Assembly (NCBI GenBank): GCA_013397435.1
Contig: VZRG01000293.1
Span: 372,001-436,000, forward strand
Direction of reading: 5' to 3'
DNA from: Erythrocercus mccallii
Taxonomy: Eukaryota > Chordata > Aves > Passeriformes > Dicruridae
Length of the DNA stretch: 64,000 bases
The notes below the pieces were generated by a model. The model was not told the origin of the DNA, searched no databases, and saw only the letters and a program-made list of their open reading frames with translations. Below are positions 25,359 to 39,130 of the stretch, in pieces. Each line of letters starts with the position of its first letter. Position 1 is the stretch's first letter. A program made the position numbers and the translations under genes.

Positions 25359-28300
25359 TAATACTGACTATTCCATTAATTTATAGTAGCATTTAGTAAC
25401 TTAAATTAATTTATATTAGTTGGAAGTACATAGAAAAAACCATACAAGATTACATAAATAAAGCAAAAAATATATGCATGATTCAGAAATAACTAGTGTA
25501 GGAATAAAACTTTAAAATTTGCTTTTTATAAATGTCCTCTATTTTGTTCAATTCATATATACAAATTTTGCAGTCATTTGTATTCCATGAATACCCTAAT
25601 GACCAATTAATCCAAAATTCATCTTTTATTTTTGCATGTATTCATACAATGCTCATTACAAGCACATAAATCCACTGAGGTCCTTTAGAACACCACAAAG
25701 TGGTGTAAATTTCTACCATATTCCTGATGTTTTAAAGTTTCTGCTCACTCTCCAAGAGGACACAACAAAAGACATTTTGATATACAGGGTAAAACTTTTT
25801 GCCCATTTTAATCTGTGGTAAAAATTTTGTTAACATCCATGTACCTGGATATTATTGCACATCATTCCAAGTCAATGGCCAGACAGATACAGACAGTGGA
25901 GAGCACCACCCCTGCAAAGCAACCACCCTCAGCTGAGGGCTTAAAGTAGCAGGAATATATCGGAAAAATAAATTAAAATCAAACTTTTAGCTTTTATTAG
26001 CCCCACTCTTCCCTTCACCCAGCATGTAATTCTTCCCTTGTGTTTTCTCCCCCACCAAACCAACTTTTCGAGAACAAGAATTATTTTATAGCAGCAATCA
26101 ATTTATCTGTTTTCTTCAACTTACAGGATTGAAAATCATGTAGACAGTTCTAAGTTACAGTTATAATCAATGTTTTCATGACATTCTGCCAAGAAAAAAA
26201 AAGTCCTCTTTGCTTGAAAAGTCCTCACGATAACAGGCAAAGAACCTCCAAAACTATAAACATCCAGAGAAATGTTAGGAATAAGAATTCCTAATAATTA
26301 CTTTCTAGTGTCTGAAAGTCACACCAGTGCCTGTATCACTGCCAAATAATAGCTCTTTTTTTCTTTCTGGAGCATGCCACTAGAATTTTTCTTAAGATTA
26401 AAGAATCCTTCTGTTCAAATTGAGCTTAATTTAAAGCTCATTCTTTTATGTCATAATATATACACTTATTTTTATGAAATGAAAAGACAATATTTAACCA
26501 ATCCTAATTGCAGGAGGCTTGGCTCCTGAGATAAAAAGTTTTAGAAAGCTGGAATGCACTAGAAACACTTCAAATATGGGATTTACCATTTAATTGGTAA
26601 CAGAGTAACTCCATCCAAAAAACTTTTATAAAATGTTCATATGCAGCTAACTTTCTTCTCCTCACAGAAAACTGAGGGCAGTAGCCATGAGACACTCAAA
26701 ATCCTGATTAGCTGCATACAAAACAGAGGCACAGACAGTTACATACCAACCATAGCAAAACAGTTCTCCATGCAAATTCTAAAAACCTTGCAACTGGTAC
26801 CATGAAGCACAAAAATCATTTTCTTAAGACTGCTATTTATGAGCAGAAAGAAGTTTTCCTGTTACTTAAGTGTTAATTCCGATCCCACCACAGTCACTAG
26901 CTGGTTTTCTTTTGAAGCTGCTGCACTGTACTGGCCATAATAAAAACTTCCTGGGGGTCACAGGAGGGAGAACTGAGACCTCCCCCCTTGGCTGACCTGA
27001 GACACTGCAGCCTTTTCATCTGAACTGCACATTACAGCTCAGGAGTGTCAAAAAGAGGTCAAAAAAGAAATGCATTTATACCACATGCATTGTCCTACTG
27101 TGCACTACATGAAACTGGAAGCCACAACTTAAACACCACTGACAATCATTAATTTTCACTATCTGGAATTCTGCTGACAACACCTTTGTTTTGCTTCCAG
27201 TGCATTCTGTCAAATGAAAAAGCCTATGAATCAAGCCATGAAGTCCAAAGACAAAGATGATTAAAAAAAAAAAAACAACCAAAAACCAATCTCTTGCATC
27301 TGTATTAGGGAGCAAAGCAGTTGTTGAACTTTTTTCTTCCTCATCTTGTTCAGGGCAAGAGACCAAAAACGTAGAGATAGTAAAGATCTTCCTTTATTCA
27401 GACTCAGTAATTTGAGTCCAAATCTGACTTGCACTTGAGCAAAACATTACCTCACAATGCAGAAAGTACCAGCAGCTTCACTGGTATTAGCAAGAAAGAG
27501 AGACCATGACCCTAAATAATTTAGATCTAATTTTCTAATGCATTTCCAGATTTCAGCTTTCTAATACATTTCTAGGCATCTGAGTGAAGCCTTCTTTACA
27601 CAATTTTTCCAAAGAACTATCTATATTGTAGAGGAAAAAATAATTGTTTGCAAAAGTCCCTCACTACAGACTTCTCCTTGTTTGCAAAAGTTGATGATTC
27701 TTTGACTGACACAAACACTGAGCTAAATTGAACAGAAGGCAGAAGTTGTCTGAACCAACAATTATTATTATTAAATAATCCTACCAGATGGGAACTCAAA
27801 ACATTGTGTTTCTGACCCTGATACAATAAACAGTGTGCAGACACCTTATTTAGACACCAATTAACACATTTTAGGAGAAAATGTGTGTTTTCTGACAGTT
27901 GTATTCAGCTCTCTTCAAATGAATGATGATTTGCTTGTGCTTTTAAACACAGTGAGCTAGAAAGCTAAACTAAATAGATGTTGTGTGCCTGCTGTACCTT
28001 CTGAAGCAAAGGGATTGAAATCCAAATACTACTTCTTTGAAATTTCAGTGAGATGTAGAAAGGTAGAAAAACCTGGGCTCTGAAGTGAGACAGACCCACA
28101 CAAACCAGATCAGCTCTAAATTCTCTTGATGCAGCCAAGAGAAAAGGTAACCACGTGACAATATCCATACAGAAGATAGAGCAGGTAGAAGTAATAAGGT
28201 CTTGGCCCTCTAGCCCAAGCACTTAAAAATCTTTAATTGCCACTCACAAGAGCTTTCAACTTCTTCTATGCTTACTGCAGTTCTTCAGACTTATTTCTAC

Positions 28301-29564
28301 ATCCATCACACATGGTAACTCTTCAGGGACTGTAAGATCACAAACGCTTCATAACAAAATTGTGTTAAATCTGTTGAAACTCCAGTGTACATCTTATACA
28401 AGCAACAATTCATAAATCATCATTAATATTTCCCCTTGCAGGACAATTATGGAAAGTTCTGTGCTTGACCCTGATACTAAGCCAATTCACAAATATTACT
28501 CTTTGAGGGATGATTTTGTTTTTCCTTGGCAGCAGAATTTCAAGCTTCCTATTTACTTCATTTAAATGCATATATTTATTCCACAAGTTAAAACAGCAGT
28601 TCTGCAATCCAAATTTAAAGTATAACCCCCTACCAGAAGTATACCAAGTGAAAGCAGAATTATATAAATATTCAATTCCTATATTACATTATTCTTCATT
28701 CTAAGCTCATGGCTTTCTGACACTAAGACCTATAAAAGTGGTCACACTTTTGGGGTCCCCTGGGCCACACAAAAGAAACCTGCACTAAATAGATATCAAA
28801 CATTAAAAAGATTGGGGTTTTCTCTATTATCTCCCTCTGCAATCATGACTGAAAATTATTTACCACGACACAATGACTCAGGCACCAAAACTCAGCCTGT
28901 GCCCTGGGAATTTGTATGCAACACCTCAGGATTGCAGGTACCTGAGCCCTTATGCTCCACACATCCTTGTGCTGGGACTTCACACCATGAGAGCAGTGTA
29001 CATTATGGATTTCCTCATGAACATCAGGACAAGGAAGAGCCATCATTTCATCCAGCCTATGTTCTCCAGAACAGTAATGTTTTCTTTTCAGTATCCCTGG
29101 TCAATGCTGGTGACCCCAAAGGGTGGAAAGAACTAAAAAAGCTTAAGAGCAGGAACAGAAAACAAAGATCAGAACAAAACAAGACAAGGACTGAACACCT
29201 GGAGAGCAGTACAGCAAGGACAGCCATGGCAGCAGATTAAACAGAGGCACGAGCCTCAATTTAATCAGTTTTCACAGGTTTATATATTATGACTGTCTCT
29301 ATCCAACCAGTAGACTTTTAATCACTAAATTTTTGGGTTTCTTCCCTGTTATTTTGACCTCAACATGGCTCCAACTTGTCAGGTATTAGGGATATAAACC
29401 TTAATTAGTTAGGAACAAGAATAAGTTTGATTGTACACTACAGAATTTCACACTTACTTGATTCTAATCACAGCAAAATAAAACAGAAATCTAATGTCTG
29501 ATCCTAGAGTGACAATACTGAAAATTACTCTAATGATTTTTCCAAAGCCTAATTGTAGACTTGT
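25359..29564. other. Unique AT-rich noncoding sequence
   Basis: No gene is supported. A lone octamer ATGCAAAT lies at 26770-26777 and an A13 tract at 27263-27275. A 142-codon frame at 28812-29240 (+) is one of the longest in the window. Its composition (Ser, Thr, His, Lys and Glu rich, no domain) and the overlapping frames on both strands argue against coding. Confidence 0.5.
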
Positions 29565-29645
29565 TGCAAACTGTCGGATTAGGCATCAGGCTAGACCCAG
29601 GAAACCTGGATTCAATTCCCAGTCTCATGTTAATCTGAAGAGTCA
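29565..29645 (+). mobile_element. tRNA-derived SINE relic, MIR-like
   Basis: GGATTCAATTC at 29608-29618 matches the internal B box of an RNA polymerase III promoter (GGTTCGAATCC-type). The bases before it (CCAGGAAACCT at 29597-29607) and after it (CCAGTCTC) follow the tRNA-related head of MIR-type SINEs, where the pattern 'GCCAGG..CCTGGGTTCAAATCCCAGCTC' is usual. The A-box region further 5' is not convincing, and the core domain after about 29645 has diverged or is absent. Amniote genomes carry old SINEs of this kind, a few of which became regulatory elements. The subfamily cannot be fixed by eye. It falls inside a 148-codon chance frame (29494-29940). Confidence 0.55.
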
Positions 29646-32600
29646 TTTTCCTGAGCTAAGAAAGAGGGACCGCTTCTCTAACAGGCACCATTCCTTATTT
29701 CCCAATCTTGCCTGCACAATCCTGCTTGGTTTTGTTCTAAGCTTGGGAAAGAGCACAGGGTTGAGAACCTCTCCAGCAGCAGGAGTTCGACACTTGAGGA
29801 TTACACCAAGCAGCTGCTGTTTCCTCTTTCTCAGCACGGATTCTACAGTTACCAAGGGCAGCACAGAAAAACACTCACTAGAGAGAAGTGGGACAGAAAA
29901 TCTTAAAGAAGTAAAGCAGTTGGGGAAATACCATTTTTAACACTGATTAACAGATCTTTACAGGAAACATCACCTAGAAAAAACCTTATATCATATTAGC
30001 TGGGGTGTCCTGATTCTTGCCAATATTTTTCTGTTTATTTTCTTTTTTTGTTCCTCTCCTGGTAACCCTTCACCCTTCTGTTTCAAATTATCAAGCATTC
30101 TATTGCTTTGCATACACAAAATATCCTTAAAGAATGGAAAGAGAATCCTGCAGTACACCCTCCTTCCCCATCTCATAAGATGCTCTTCACCAAGAGGCTG
30201 CTAAATCACATCTGCCTCCAAAAGTGACATGCAACTGAGTGAGTACTGCAAGCTTTCAGCTTGAGACAGAAACTGTGGATAAGAGAAGGGTAAGCAGTAT
30301 ATTTAGTTAGCCGTTAATCTGGGCTAAGAACACAGGCTATCAGGAAAATTGCCTTCCACTACCACTTACTGCAGTTACAGCTAGATTTTATAAATGGAAC
30401 CATTAGCATGTTCTACTCCAGGCTGTGCAAAGGGAGATAACCACAACCAGAACACAAACACTGGTGTGTGTCACATTTCAACAGAAAATGCAGAAATGGG
30501 GTAATTTTTACCCCAGGAGCTAAAAAAGGTGAAATTCATTTGAATAATGCTCACTCATACTGACTTTGCCTTGAGTGAGTTACATGCAGCATCCATCAAA
30601 GCTGAGTGTGAGGAGGAAATAATGAATTAATGGACATATGAACAATGAACATTTCTTATGTTTTATAGATCTGTGGCCACTATTGGAGGCACTTAAGCAG
30701 GAGGAAACATGCTAGTTACTACACAGTAGAGATACAACTTCATGATGGTTTGCAAAGCAGAGGCTTTTCATTTTATGGGAAGGAAGACTAGTAGTGGATA
30801 AGGAAACAAGACCTGTTTTCAAAAAGAGAGAAAGGTCTTTAACCGTTGTCAGTCTGTGCATAAGGAGACAAGAACTGGATTTCCAGTACTCTCTCATTCC
30901 GAAACTGGCCTTAACGGTGATTTCAAAGTCCAGTGAAAAAATTAAGTTCTCCTTAATGGTGTCACTGTCTACACAGCTGCAGCATCTTAGAGAAATATTT
31001 GGCTTCATGTGCTCTAAACTCATGTTTAATTTCCCTGTCATAACTGTTACACTTCTGTAGCAGAAGTTTAGACTTCTGTCTCACTGCAATATATCTGCAT
31101 GTTATTTTTTGTCCTCAGTTTGTTTAGTATCAAAGGCAAATCTGGGGAAAGATGACAAACCACAGCTGCATTTTCTTGTGCAACAGCCAGGGTTGGCTCA
31201 TGGAAAATCTCTTGGAGTTTGCAACCCACCATGGAAACTCAGGGCTGGGGATTTTCTGCTGCCAAGTTTCAGTAATCACGTTTGTGGCTGATATTGCTGA
31301 ACTTTGTTTCAATGAGCTTCCAGGAAGGGAATAGACAGAAAGAGAAGTCACAAGTGTAAGAAGCCCTCACTCCTCTGACCCAGCCCAACTCAGAGGTGTC
31401 AGTCTGGGTGGAGCAGGCAGCTGACTTCTGCATGCTCCAGGAATCCACACTGCTGTCACAGCTGCTCCACTGGTGTGGGAGGCAAAATGCAACCTGCCAA
31501 AGCTGGCTTCATTGTTACTCATCAGCAAGTCTCTGGAGAAACTGGAGTAATCCTTGAAGAATTATAAACAGGCTGCTACATGCATGATAATGTGTTAATC
31601 AGGAGTAAAGAGAATAAATTACTTCACTTTGTTAGTTCACAAGTTACCAAAACCAGTTCTTACAGTTAAGTCCTGCAATTTTTATTGTAATCAAATTAAT
31701 GATAAAATTAATTTATTACTCCTTATATGCACAGCTCTGCCCTTGACACAAAGGGATTTTCTTCCCAAATGATCTGAACACAGGACTATTGAAGCTTCCA
31801 TTCCTTTTTGGCTACCCCATCCACCAGCCAGTGTTAAAACCATGGGGAAAAAAAGAGGCAAAATTTTTTATGCTGTGCAACAACACTGTCAAAAAGGCCA
31901 ATGGAGCTCACAGCCCAGAAAAATATAGGAAAACAAACTAAAGGTACTCACAGAGCTGCAAGTTATTTTGCTAGTGAATTTCCATAGGTCACTCAGTGTC
32001 AGCTATGAGATAATGATGACTGTGATTACCACCACAACGCACACCTGCTCACTCTGCACATAATTCGTGTTTTTGATGGACTGATGACTTGAGCAGCTCT
32101 ATCCAGAGATTGTAAGCCTGGCACTATAGATTTAGGACATAGCAATACCAACAGAAGGCATTGCTCTTCACACGTAGCTGAACAAAAGCAAGCAGCCTGT
32201 TCAGCTGTTTCTAATGCTCAAACAGGGAAATATTTATGTCCAGAGTCAGGACTCTTTTACTGGCAGTGAGAAAAGATGACTGAAAGGGACAGGAATGATA
32301 TTTGAAGGCAGGCTTGCAGGGGAGGGACAGGGAGCACCAGTCACACCAATAACAGCAGAACATACTGATGCAATGTGGAATATTACATATAAATAGCCCT
32401 AGAAATCCTCAACTCCCATTCTCTTGTTAGAGACCAAGGCTTCTCAAGGTAGAGAAACATTTTTGCTTAAGCACCAAGAGTTGTTGTAGGCACAAGACGA
32501 GTCTTACTCTTGACACCTGTTCAGAACACAGCAGTTCCTTAGGAGACAGGGCTGAGGGAGTTACACAAATACAGGAGGGTTGTCCCAAAAAGGTGGCACC

Positions 32601-35600
32601 ATCTGACAGCTACACAGGAGTCTCTGAAGTGACCACTGGTGTCAAACCACCTTCTGGAAGAAAACCTCCTATGTCCAATTAACAATCCCAGTCATAGCCC
32701 TTCCCCCATTCTCCCTTGAGTTTCATGATTGCCAAGGTTATAATTAACCTAGGAAGCTGATTAGAACATTGTTATTCCCTGTTACACAGTTGACTATTGT
32801 AGTACAGATGGAATTATTTCCCATGTATACTAAAACACTTAAACTGTAACCAGCTCAGGTGACAGCTGTGTATTTGACTGGGTTCAATTTACAATGTCAG
32901 CATAGATAACAGACACCCCATTGATGAAGACAAGCCTAAATTCTGTGCTTATGAATATGGCTCATTTTGAAAATGTCTCAAAAGTCAAGGTCAGCAACTT
33001 TGGGGAAGAAAGATCTAAGTAGAAAACACACAAACTTATTCCATTCCTCACCAAAGAATGCCTGTGCTATCTCATTTAAAGTTTTTATGGAGAATAAGGA
33101 TGAGTAACTTTTAATAATTATATGAATATTGACATTTCAGTTGATGAGAGTAATCTTAATGATTGTATATTAAAACTAACTACATTTAAATTCTAATAAA
33201 ATGTTACTATAATTTAAATCTTGTTTTAACTATATACTCAGTGGTACAGTCCCATGAAGATCCCACACACAGTAGTACACAGAGGGCAGCTCTGTACAGG
33301 CCGTAGCTCTGTGAGACAGGATAATCTTAATCCAGACATATAGGGAAAGTTATTTCATACAATGCTGGTTTGGATTTGGCTGCCCAAACAGGACTATTTG
33401 GGTTCTGGATATTTAGTTATCACTGAAAACAAGCATGTTTATAAAACACCAGGACAGCATTTTTTTTAGCCATCAGAGAGGGAAAACAAAAAGGTGAAAA
33501 TAACTTTTTCCTCTTTTTCTGCACATATATAGCTCTCAGGGTGTATCACACCCTGACAATGAGATCCAGATTCAAAGAGGTAAGCAGCCCCATACATTTT
33601 ATCTATATGTCTAGGCTTTTTTTTTATTTCATCTAACAGGATAGGGTGCTACTTACACTTCCTAAAACGGAAGGAGCAGCATGGCAGTATTAAACCCTGA
33701 CCTTAACCCAAGTATGTTAACAGACATATGGTTTTGACATACTCAGTGGATAAAGTGACAGGATCCTCCTGTTAAGATTCAGATTATGCTTTCCTGCAGT
33801 GGTGTCTGCCATCATCATCCTCATGCACAGAACAGTGTAAAGAAACTGGATTCCCTGTTCTAAAGCTAACCTACATAAAATCCCTCTCCTTTCCCACACC
33901 ACTCCCTTCCAATTCACCTTACATATGTTTGTTTTCAGCCAACAGAAAAAAAGTTCAGTTAGTTGTCTTGATAACAGTTATCTCATGGGTGTGGGGTTAT
34001 TGGGTGTTGTCCTTTTTGCATACATTGCAAAGTGTAAATACAAAATGGTTATCCAGGCTAGTCAGCTGCAGGGAGGTTTTGGCATATAATCAGTCATGGA
34101 TGGGGCTTGGAGAGATGTACTGCACCAAGTTCTTCAAGGTTAGTATAAAAAAACAGCACCAAAATAAAGGCAAATAATTCTCTTTTTGGATGTACTTATC
34201 TCTTTGCAGCTTCTGAGAAAATATTTCAGTGTTTTCCAGATCAACTGCAATTTTTTCCCAGGTCAGAAAAGAGGCCAAGCAAAACTGAGAAAGAACTAAA
34301 GTTCTGAAAGCTAAATTACTTCCACTCTCAAAGAAAATTGTGCAAAATTATGCCTTTAAATTCAGGGAGCAGCAAATCCATAACTCTTGGTAACCTTAAA
34401 CACCAGAAGGTATTTACTTATATTTGAAAAGTTCTACATCCTTCTGGAATAAAAGAATTTCCATGCTGGTTCAAGTTGACATGTTAACTTTGCCTCCAAT
34501 TATCCTGCACATTGCAGTGAATGGATAAACAGCCCGTGCTGTAACAACCATGTCAGGCACCTCCAGAGGAGCAAAGCTATTCCCAGGTGGTGCAAAGCAC
34601 TATTCCATGACACCTGTAGTGGAGTGTGCTCCCACCAGACCCTCAAGTGGCCTTCAGGTACTTCACATGCCCAGTCTACCTCAGCTGCAGTTGCAGTGTG
34701 CTGTTATTTGAGGAGCACACCAAAGCCAGGGTACCACTTAAATAAATACCTTCTGCAGGTACAGAAGTACCACAGCAAAACAGCTCAAGTATTGCTCAGT
34801 TGTGTGAAGGTTTTTGCCACCATGTACAATAAAACAGTAGACAGAATAAACTAATCATGCTTTAACAGAACAGCAGTGACAAGAGAGCTGTATTTTTCAT
34901 GCATTATTTCAAAAATTTCCAGTTTATACAAGTTCTGGCTTTTTTGTCACTTTTTTCTATCACATGAACAAAAGAAATAAGTTTTAAAAGTGTGGCTTAT
35001 GGGACACTTGTAGCCAAGAGATGAAATAATTCACAAAGTAAAAACTTTTCTAGATTCTTAAAACATTAAAATTTTTCATTCTATTAAAAATAAATTACAC
35101 ATACTTCTGAAAAATGTTTGCTTAATCCCATGACCATAAGACAACTAGACCCTCCAGGAGTGTAAATTATACATGTATGAATACATGTATTTTAAAGTTA
35201 ATAAATATAAAAGGTCAGTGTGCTATACGCTAAGAAAGAACCTTAAATCTAAAGAAACTAACCAAAGTTAAGGTCTCCTTTTTTTCTGAAAAGGTCAATT
35301 TTGATCAACTTCTCCAAAATGGTTTCATTTTCATTTGGAAATGCGTCTTTAAAAAAAAAAATTCCTACTGCTGCTCTTAGTGTGTCCTCTCCCCTTATGC
35401 AATTTCTGCAAGTAATTTCAAGAGAAAAGTGAGTAATTTTAGACTGGCTGACCAGCCTCAAGAGAGTAAAAGGGGTTGTTTAGCTTTCACTGGCATGGAG
35501 CAGGGAGGCCGCCTTCTTTGGAAAACCTGCTGAGTAGGATGATCTTTTTATACTGCATAATGTTCTGGGCTTGGGACAGCTTTTCCAGAGACAGCTATTC

Positions 35601-36358
35601 ATCTGCTTAACTTGAGTGCATTAAAATTCCTTGCTCCCCATCATCAACTTCCTTGCTCTCACACCTCCAATATGACCAGAGAGCATCACAAAATCAGGTA
35701 AAGAAGTAATTGCTCCAAGTGCCTCTTGGAGGTTTGAAAGAGACCTGTACCTTTTCCAAGCAGCAGCAAATCAGTCAGGTAATATTCTGCCAATAACTAA
35801 AAGCAGGCAGAATAGAAAATATCAAAATTAGAAGTGGTTGAGTGCATTTTAAAAGTACAGAAAACACTCCCTTCCCTTCCTCAGCCTGCTCAGGAAAGCA
35901 TGTACCATGCTCTTCTTGAAAGCCTCAGAGAGGGAATTTAACACAGTAAATCTAACACTATCCAGCAGCCTCCTCCTCTCCCAGAATTAAGCAGAATCAA
36001 CAGAGATTCTTTCCTATGTAAAAGCCTCCATATGCCTTTTCTAAATAGAGCTGCAGGACCTTAGGAAAGTGCAGACTGACTTAGCCAAGGTACTTTGGAG
36101 CTGGGCTGGTTCTCAGTGCCAGCAGAGATGCAAGAGGGTGTGGGTATGAGCACAGAGCCATTGTCCAGTCACACCATCAGCTTTTGCTGACCCCTGCACG
36201 GCTGCTCAGCTCCTCCAGAAGTGCCAGTGCAGATTACAGGGGTCACTTGTGCAGGACACTGCTGCTCAGCCCAGGTATTAGTGCTCCTGAGATAGATCAG
36301 TTGGAAAAAGAAAGAAGCAGTACAGGAAAACACTTTTTTCTATCATTCTTCTCTCCAG
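29646..36358. other. Unique AT-rich noncoding sequence
   Basis: No gene or transposon is recognised in this long stretch. Two copies of the 10-bp palindrome ATACATGTAT, separated by two bases, lie at 35169-35178 and 35181-35190. GC-richer patches occur around 31370-31520, 32280-32700 and 36090-36290 without recognisable content. Confidence 0.5.
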
Positions 36359-36543
36359 ATATAAACAGTCAGTACTCTCCTGTACAGCTCCACACTCTTA
36401 CTGAGCACTTAGGATATCCTGACCTTTTCCATGTCTGCACTGAGATGCAAGAGAGAAACAACATCAACCCAGAAGACGTTATTGCAGCTGTCTCAGTTCT
36501 GAGGAACCACTCCTTGAAGCCAGTTTTTGGCTTCTGTTTCTAA
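36359..36543 (+). other. Candidate terminal exon with open frame (weak)
   Basis: A strong 3' splice-site lookalike (long pyrimidine tract from about 36334, then CTCTCCAG) ends at 36358. The sequence after it stays open to a TAA at 36541-36543, about 61 codons, within a longer 119-codon frame that starts at 36184. The encoded tail contains a moderately protein-like stretch (EHLGYPDLFHVCTEMQ) but no family is recognised. An AATAAA at 36895-36900 could serve as a polyadenylation signal. Strong acceptor-like sequences are common by chance in 64 kb, so this is a low-confidence proposal; a noncoding-RNA exon is equally possible. Confidence 0.2.
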
Positions 36544-39019
36544 ATGAAATTTTATTGATCAGCTTTAGTTGTCAAACTCTCTGATCTTCCATCCTCCATA
36601 AACAGATCACAGTAGTATAATTTTCACAAGAAATGGAGATGAATTATCATAGAAGGTTTTCTAAGATCTTTCTAAACAGATATTGTATTGTCCTTGGTAA
36701 AAATGGAAAAGACCCCTTTGACCAACTTTGAAAACCGGGATACTTCAGGTACAGGACATACAACAGGCTGCTGCACATAAGCACTCAAATGATTCCTAGT
36801 AATTTCCAGAAAAAGCAGATCTCTGTTTCTAGGAAGTATTACCATTTCCCAGACAAAGCTAACACATGAGTTTTCCATTAGGAATTATGTGAAAAATAAA
36901 AAAGAAAAAAGATAAAAACGAAGGCACGTAAGTCAATTACTACATGTTAAAAAACAAATCTCAGACCACCGGTTAGAAAGTGGGAAGCAACAGGCTGTCT
37001 TCTACAGGACAGAAAAAAACCCCATGCATTATGTAACTTGTGAATAATCTGAACTGCAGTTATTGCATCCGCAAGCAAAAAACCAAACGTTCTTCACAAA
37101 AAAATGCACCTCAGTAAACTATCTTCCTTAAGTCAATCCTGAAATTCTAGTGTTCAAAATCCTTCTGTTCCCAAGGCATTCTGAAAACCCTTGTGCATCC
37201 CCAAGGGAATAATCTCCATCCCAAATGCGGTTTTGGGACCTGCCTTGGTTCCAATCATTGACACAGATGATCCCATAATAACTACCAAAGTTTTATCTTA
37301 TATATCTCTCTTTTTATTGATACACTTCTCAGAATATTCAAGTTGCTTTTTGTAATTTGGAGCAATTAGGGTACGAGGCCACATATGTTTTTCCTTTTCC
37401 TCTGACACATCTAGATGTAGGAAAACTCCAGTGGATAATGACCTTATTATAAATCACAGTACAATGATGATAACAGGTATCATCTCTAACTAGGATTTGT
37501 TAAAATTCACTGAGCAGAAACCTTCCAAGGTGGCTGCAGGAGATGCCTGCTGAATACAGGGTTCTTTCTACACTTAAACAGATGTTCATCCTGCTTATTC
37601 ATTTTAATCTGCTAAAAGTATCTTAGCTAGAAACATCTTAAGAACAATTTTATCAGCTTAACCGTACAGTAAGGAACAGAACCTGGGACATGATTAGAGC
37701 ACAAAGAATTATGAAGGCCTTGAATACATGCCACATACAAATTGGCATTAAGCCGACCCAAAAAATAACCATTTTTCTTTTCAGAAAGATGCATCTTCAT
37801 AGAATTGCAACATGTAAGTTAATGGCTGTTATAAATCTTCAGTAAGAACATAAAAAACATAATGAAACTTAATGAGACTTAACCATGATGTAAATCTTAA
37901 TTCATCTTACTCCAACCAGTGATTTTCAGGGATTTTTATGGCAGTATTTTTAAAGCTGTTTTCTAATGAACAAGAGATTTTCCCTCACAGTGTCTCTTTA
38001 GGTTGCCTTATGAAATAAGCTGTCCAGCAGTGAAACACTCCTTGCAGGCTAAAATTCTATATGTCACAAAGGGAAGCAGAAAGCTGCTTTGATTTACCTT
38101 CTTATATTCAGCTGTCTTGCCCCCTGTTTAATGCAAAAACTATTAAGAAGATTAGGTAAATAGATTCAATTTGCTATGTGCCAATCAATATTACAGAGTC
38201 AGTGCAGGTTTTGTGTTCATAAATAGAAAACAGCACAAGTTAATTGCAAAACCACATATCACAAATGACTACAAATCTACTTTAACTATCTCCATTTCTC
38301 TTTATTTCACAATGGCTTTAGTAACCTTCACACTCATCTCACTGAACCATAAACCCTGATTAGGGGCACTAAACGACTGGAATGTTCCTGGGAGCTGATT
38401 ACATGCATTTTGCTTATGGCTTATCAATTCTTATCTACTGATAAGGTCTCCCTCATCTCCCTTCAGAATACCAGCTGTGGGATGTGGGAAATATTCCACT
38501 GGTTTTATCAAAGGCAGAAATGAACGGAATCTTCACTGGTATAATTCTCTGTGGTCTAAGTAAACAACAGTCTTTGCCAGTTTACCCACCCTGACACTGT
38601 GTTTACAAAGCAGACACTGTAGATTCCTCTGATGGGTATTTATATGGGTGCAAACATGACATGACACACTTGTTTCAGGATCTTTTTTGAAAATATTTTT
38701 CATGGCTTTAAATATGTGGCTTTGAACTGGGCTTTTCCACATCACCAAAGCCAACAACCAACCTCCAAACAAAACAAAACCAAACCCCAGCAAAGGCACC
38801 ACGGCCTTCCCAAGCCCTTCCCCCCCCCCAAAAAAACCTGTAAAATCAAACCAAGCAAAAAAAGCTCTAGTCATTAAGCTAGATAATTCAACTCTATGCA
38901 GCATAAAGACATAGAAATTAAAGACTGGCACGAAAGATTGATCTTCCCAGCTGTACAGTTTTCCATGAAAAAACCATCATAGATCAACAACTTTTTCCCA
39001 CAAGGGCAGAGGGAACAGA
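36544..39019. other. Unique AT-rich noncoding sequence
   Basis: Nothing gene-like is supported. The 132-codon minus-strand frame at 38533-38931 is produced by a low-complexity C/A-rich tract on the plus strand (about 38750-38836) and is not considered real. Confidence 0.5.
38750..38836. repeat. C/A-rich low-complexity tract ending in C10A7
   Basis: Repeated CAAAAC and CCAAAC words run from about 38750, followed by a run of ten C (38820-38829) and seven A (38830-38836). On the minus strand the C run reads as G10. Such tracts are slippage-prone and often error-prone in assemblies. Confidence 0.85.
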
Positions 39020-39130
39020 AAGAGGGCAACAGGTGCGCTTTATAGCTGTAAATTTCTTGCGCAGCTGATGGAACTGACTCTCCACTGCATCAGCGTTTGG
39101 ACAGGAATTCAAAGTAGATCGGATCAGAAT
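39020..39130. promoter_or_regulatory. Candidate short conserved element with retained CpGs
   Basis: Four CpGs fall in about 85 bp (39036-39121), including two GCGC sites, against a background with almost none. The sequence is balanced, repeat-free and includes an E-box-type CAGCTG (39062-39067). This suggests constraint or low methylation, but the segment is short and the call is tentative. Confidence 0.25.

Noticed and set aside
28812..29240. 142-codon plus-strand frame
   Set aside because: No domain, overlapping frames on both strands, composition like translated noncoding DNA.
29494..29940. 148-codon plus-strand frame, the longest in the window
   Set aside because: It runs through a tRNA-derived SINE relic and has no recognisable domain, so it is treated as a chance frame.
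38533..38931. 132-codon minus-strand frame with a hydrophobic, glycine-rich stretch
   Set aside because: The hydrophobic/Gly run is the translation of a C/A low-complexity tract including C10A7; no family match or splice context.
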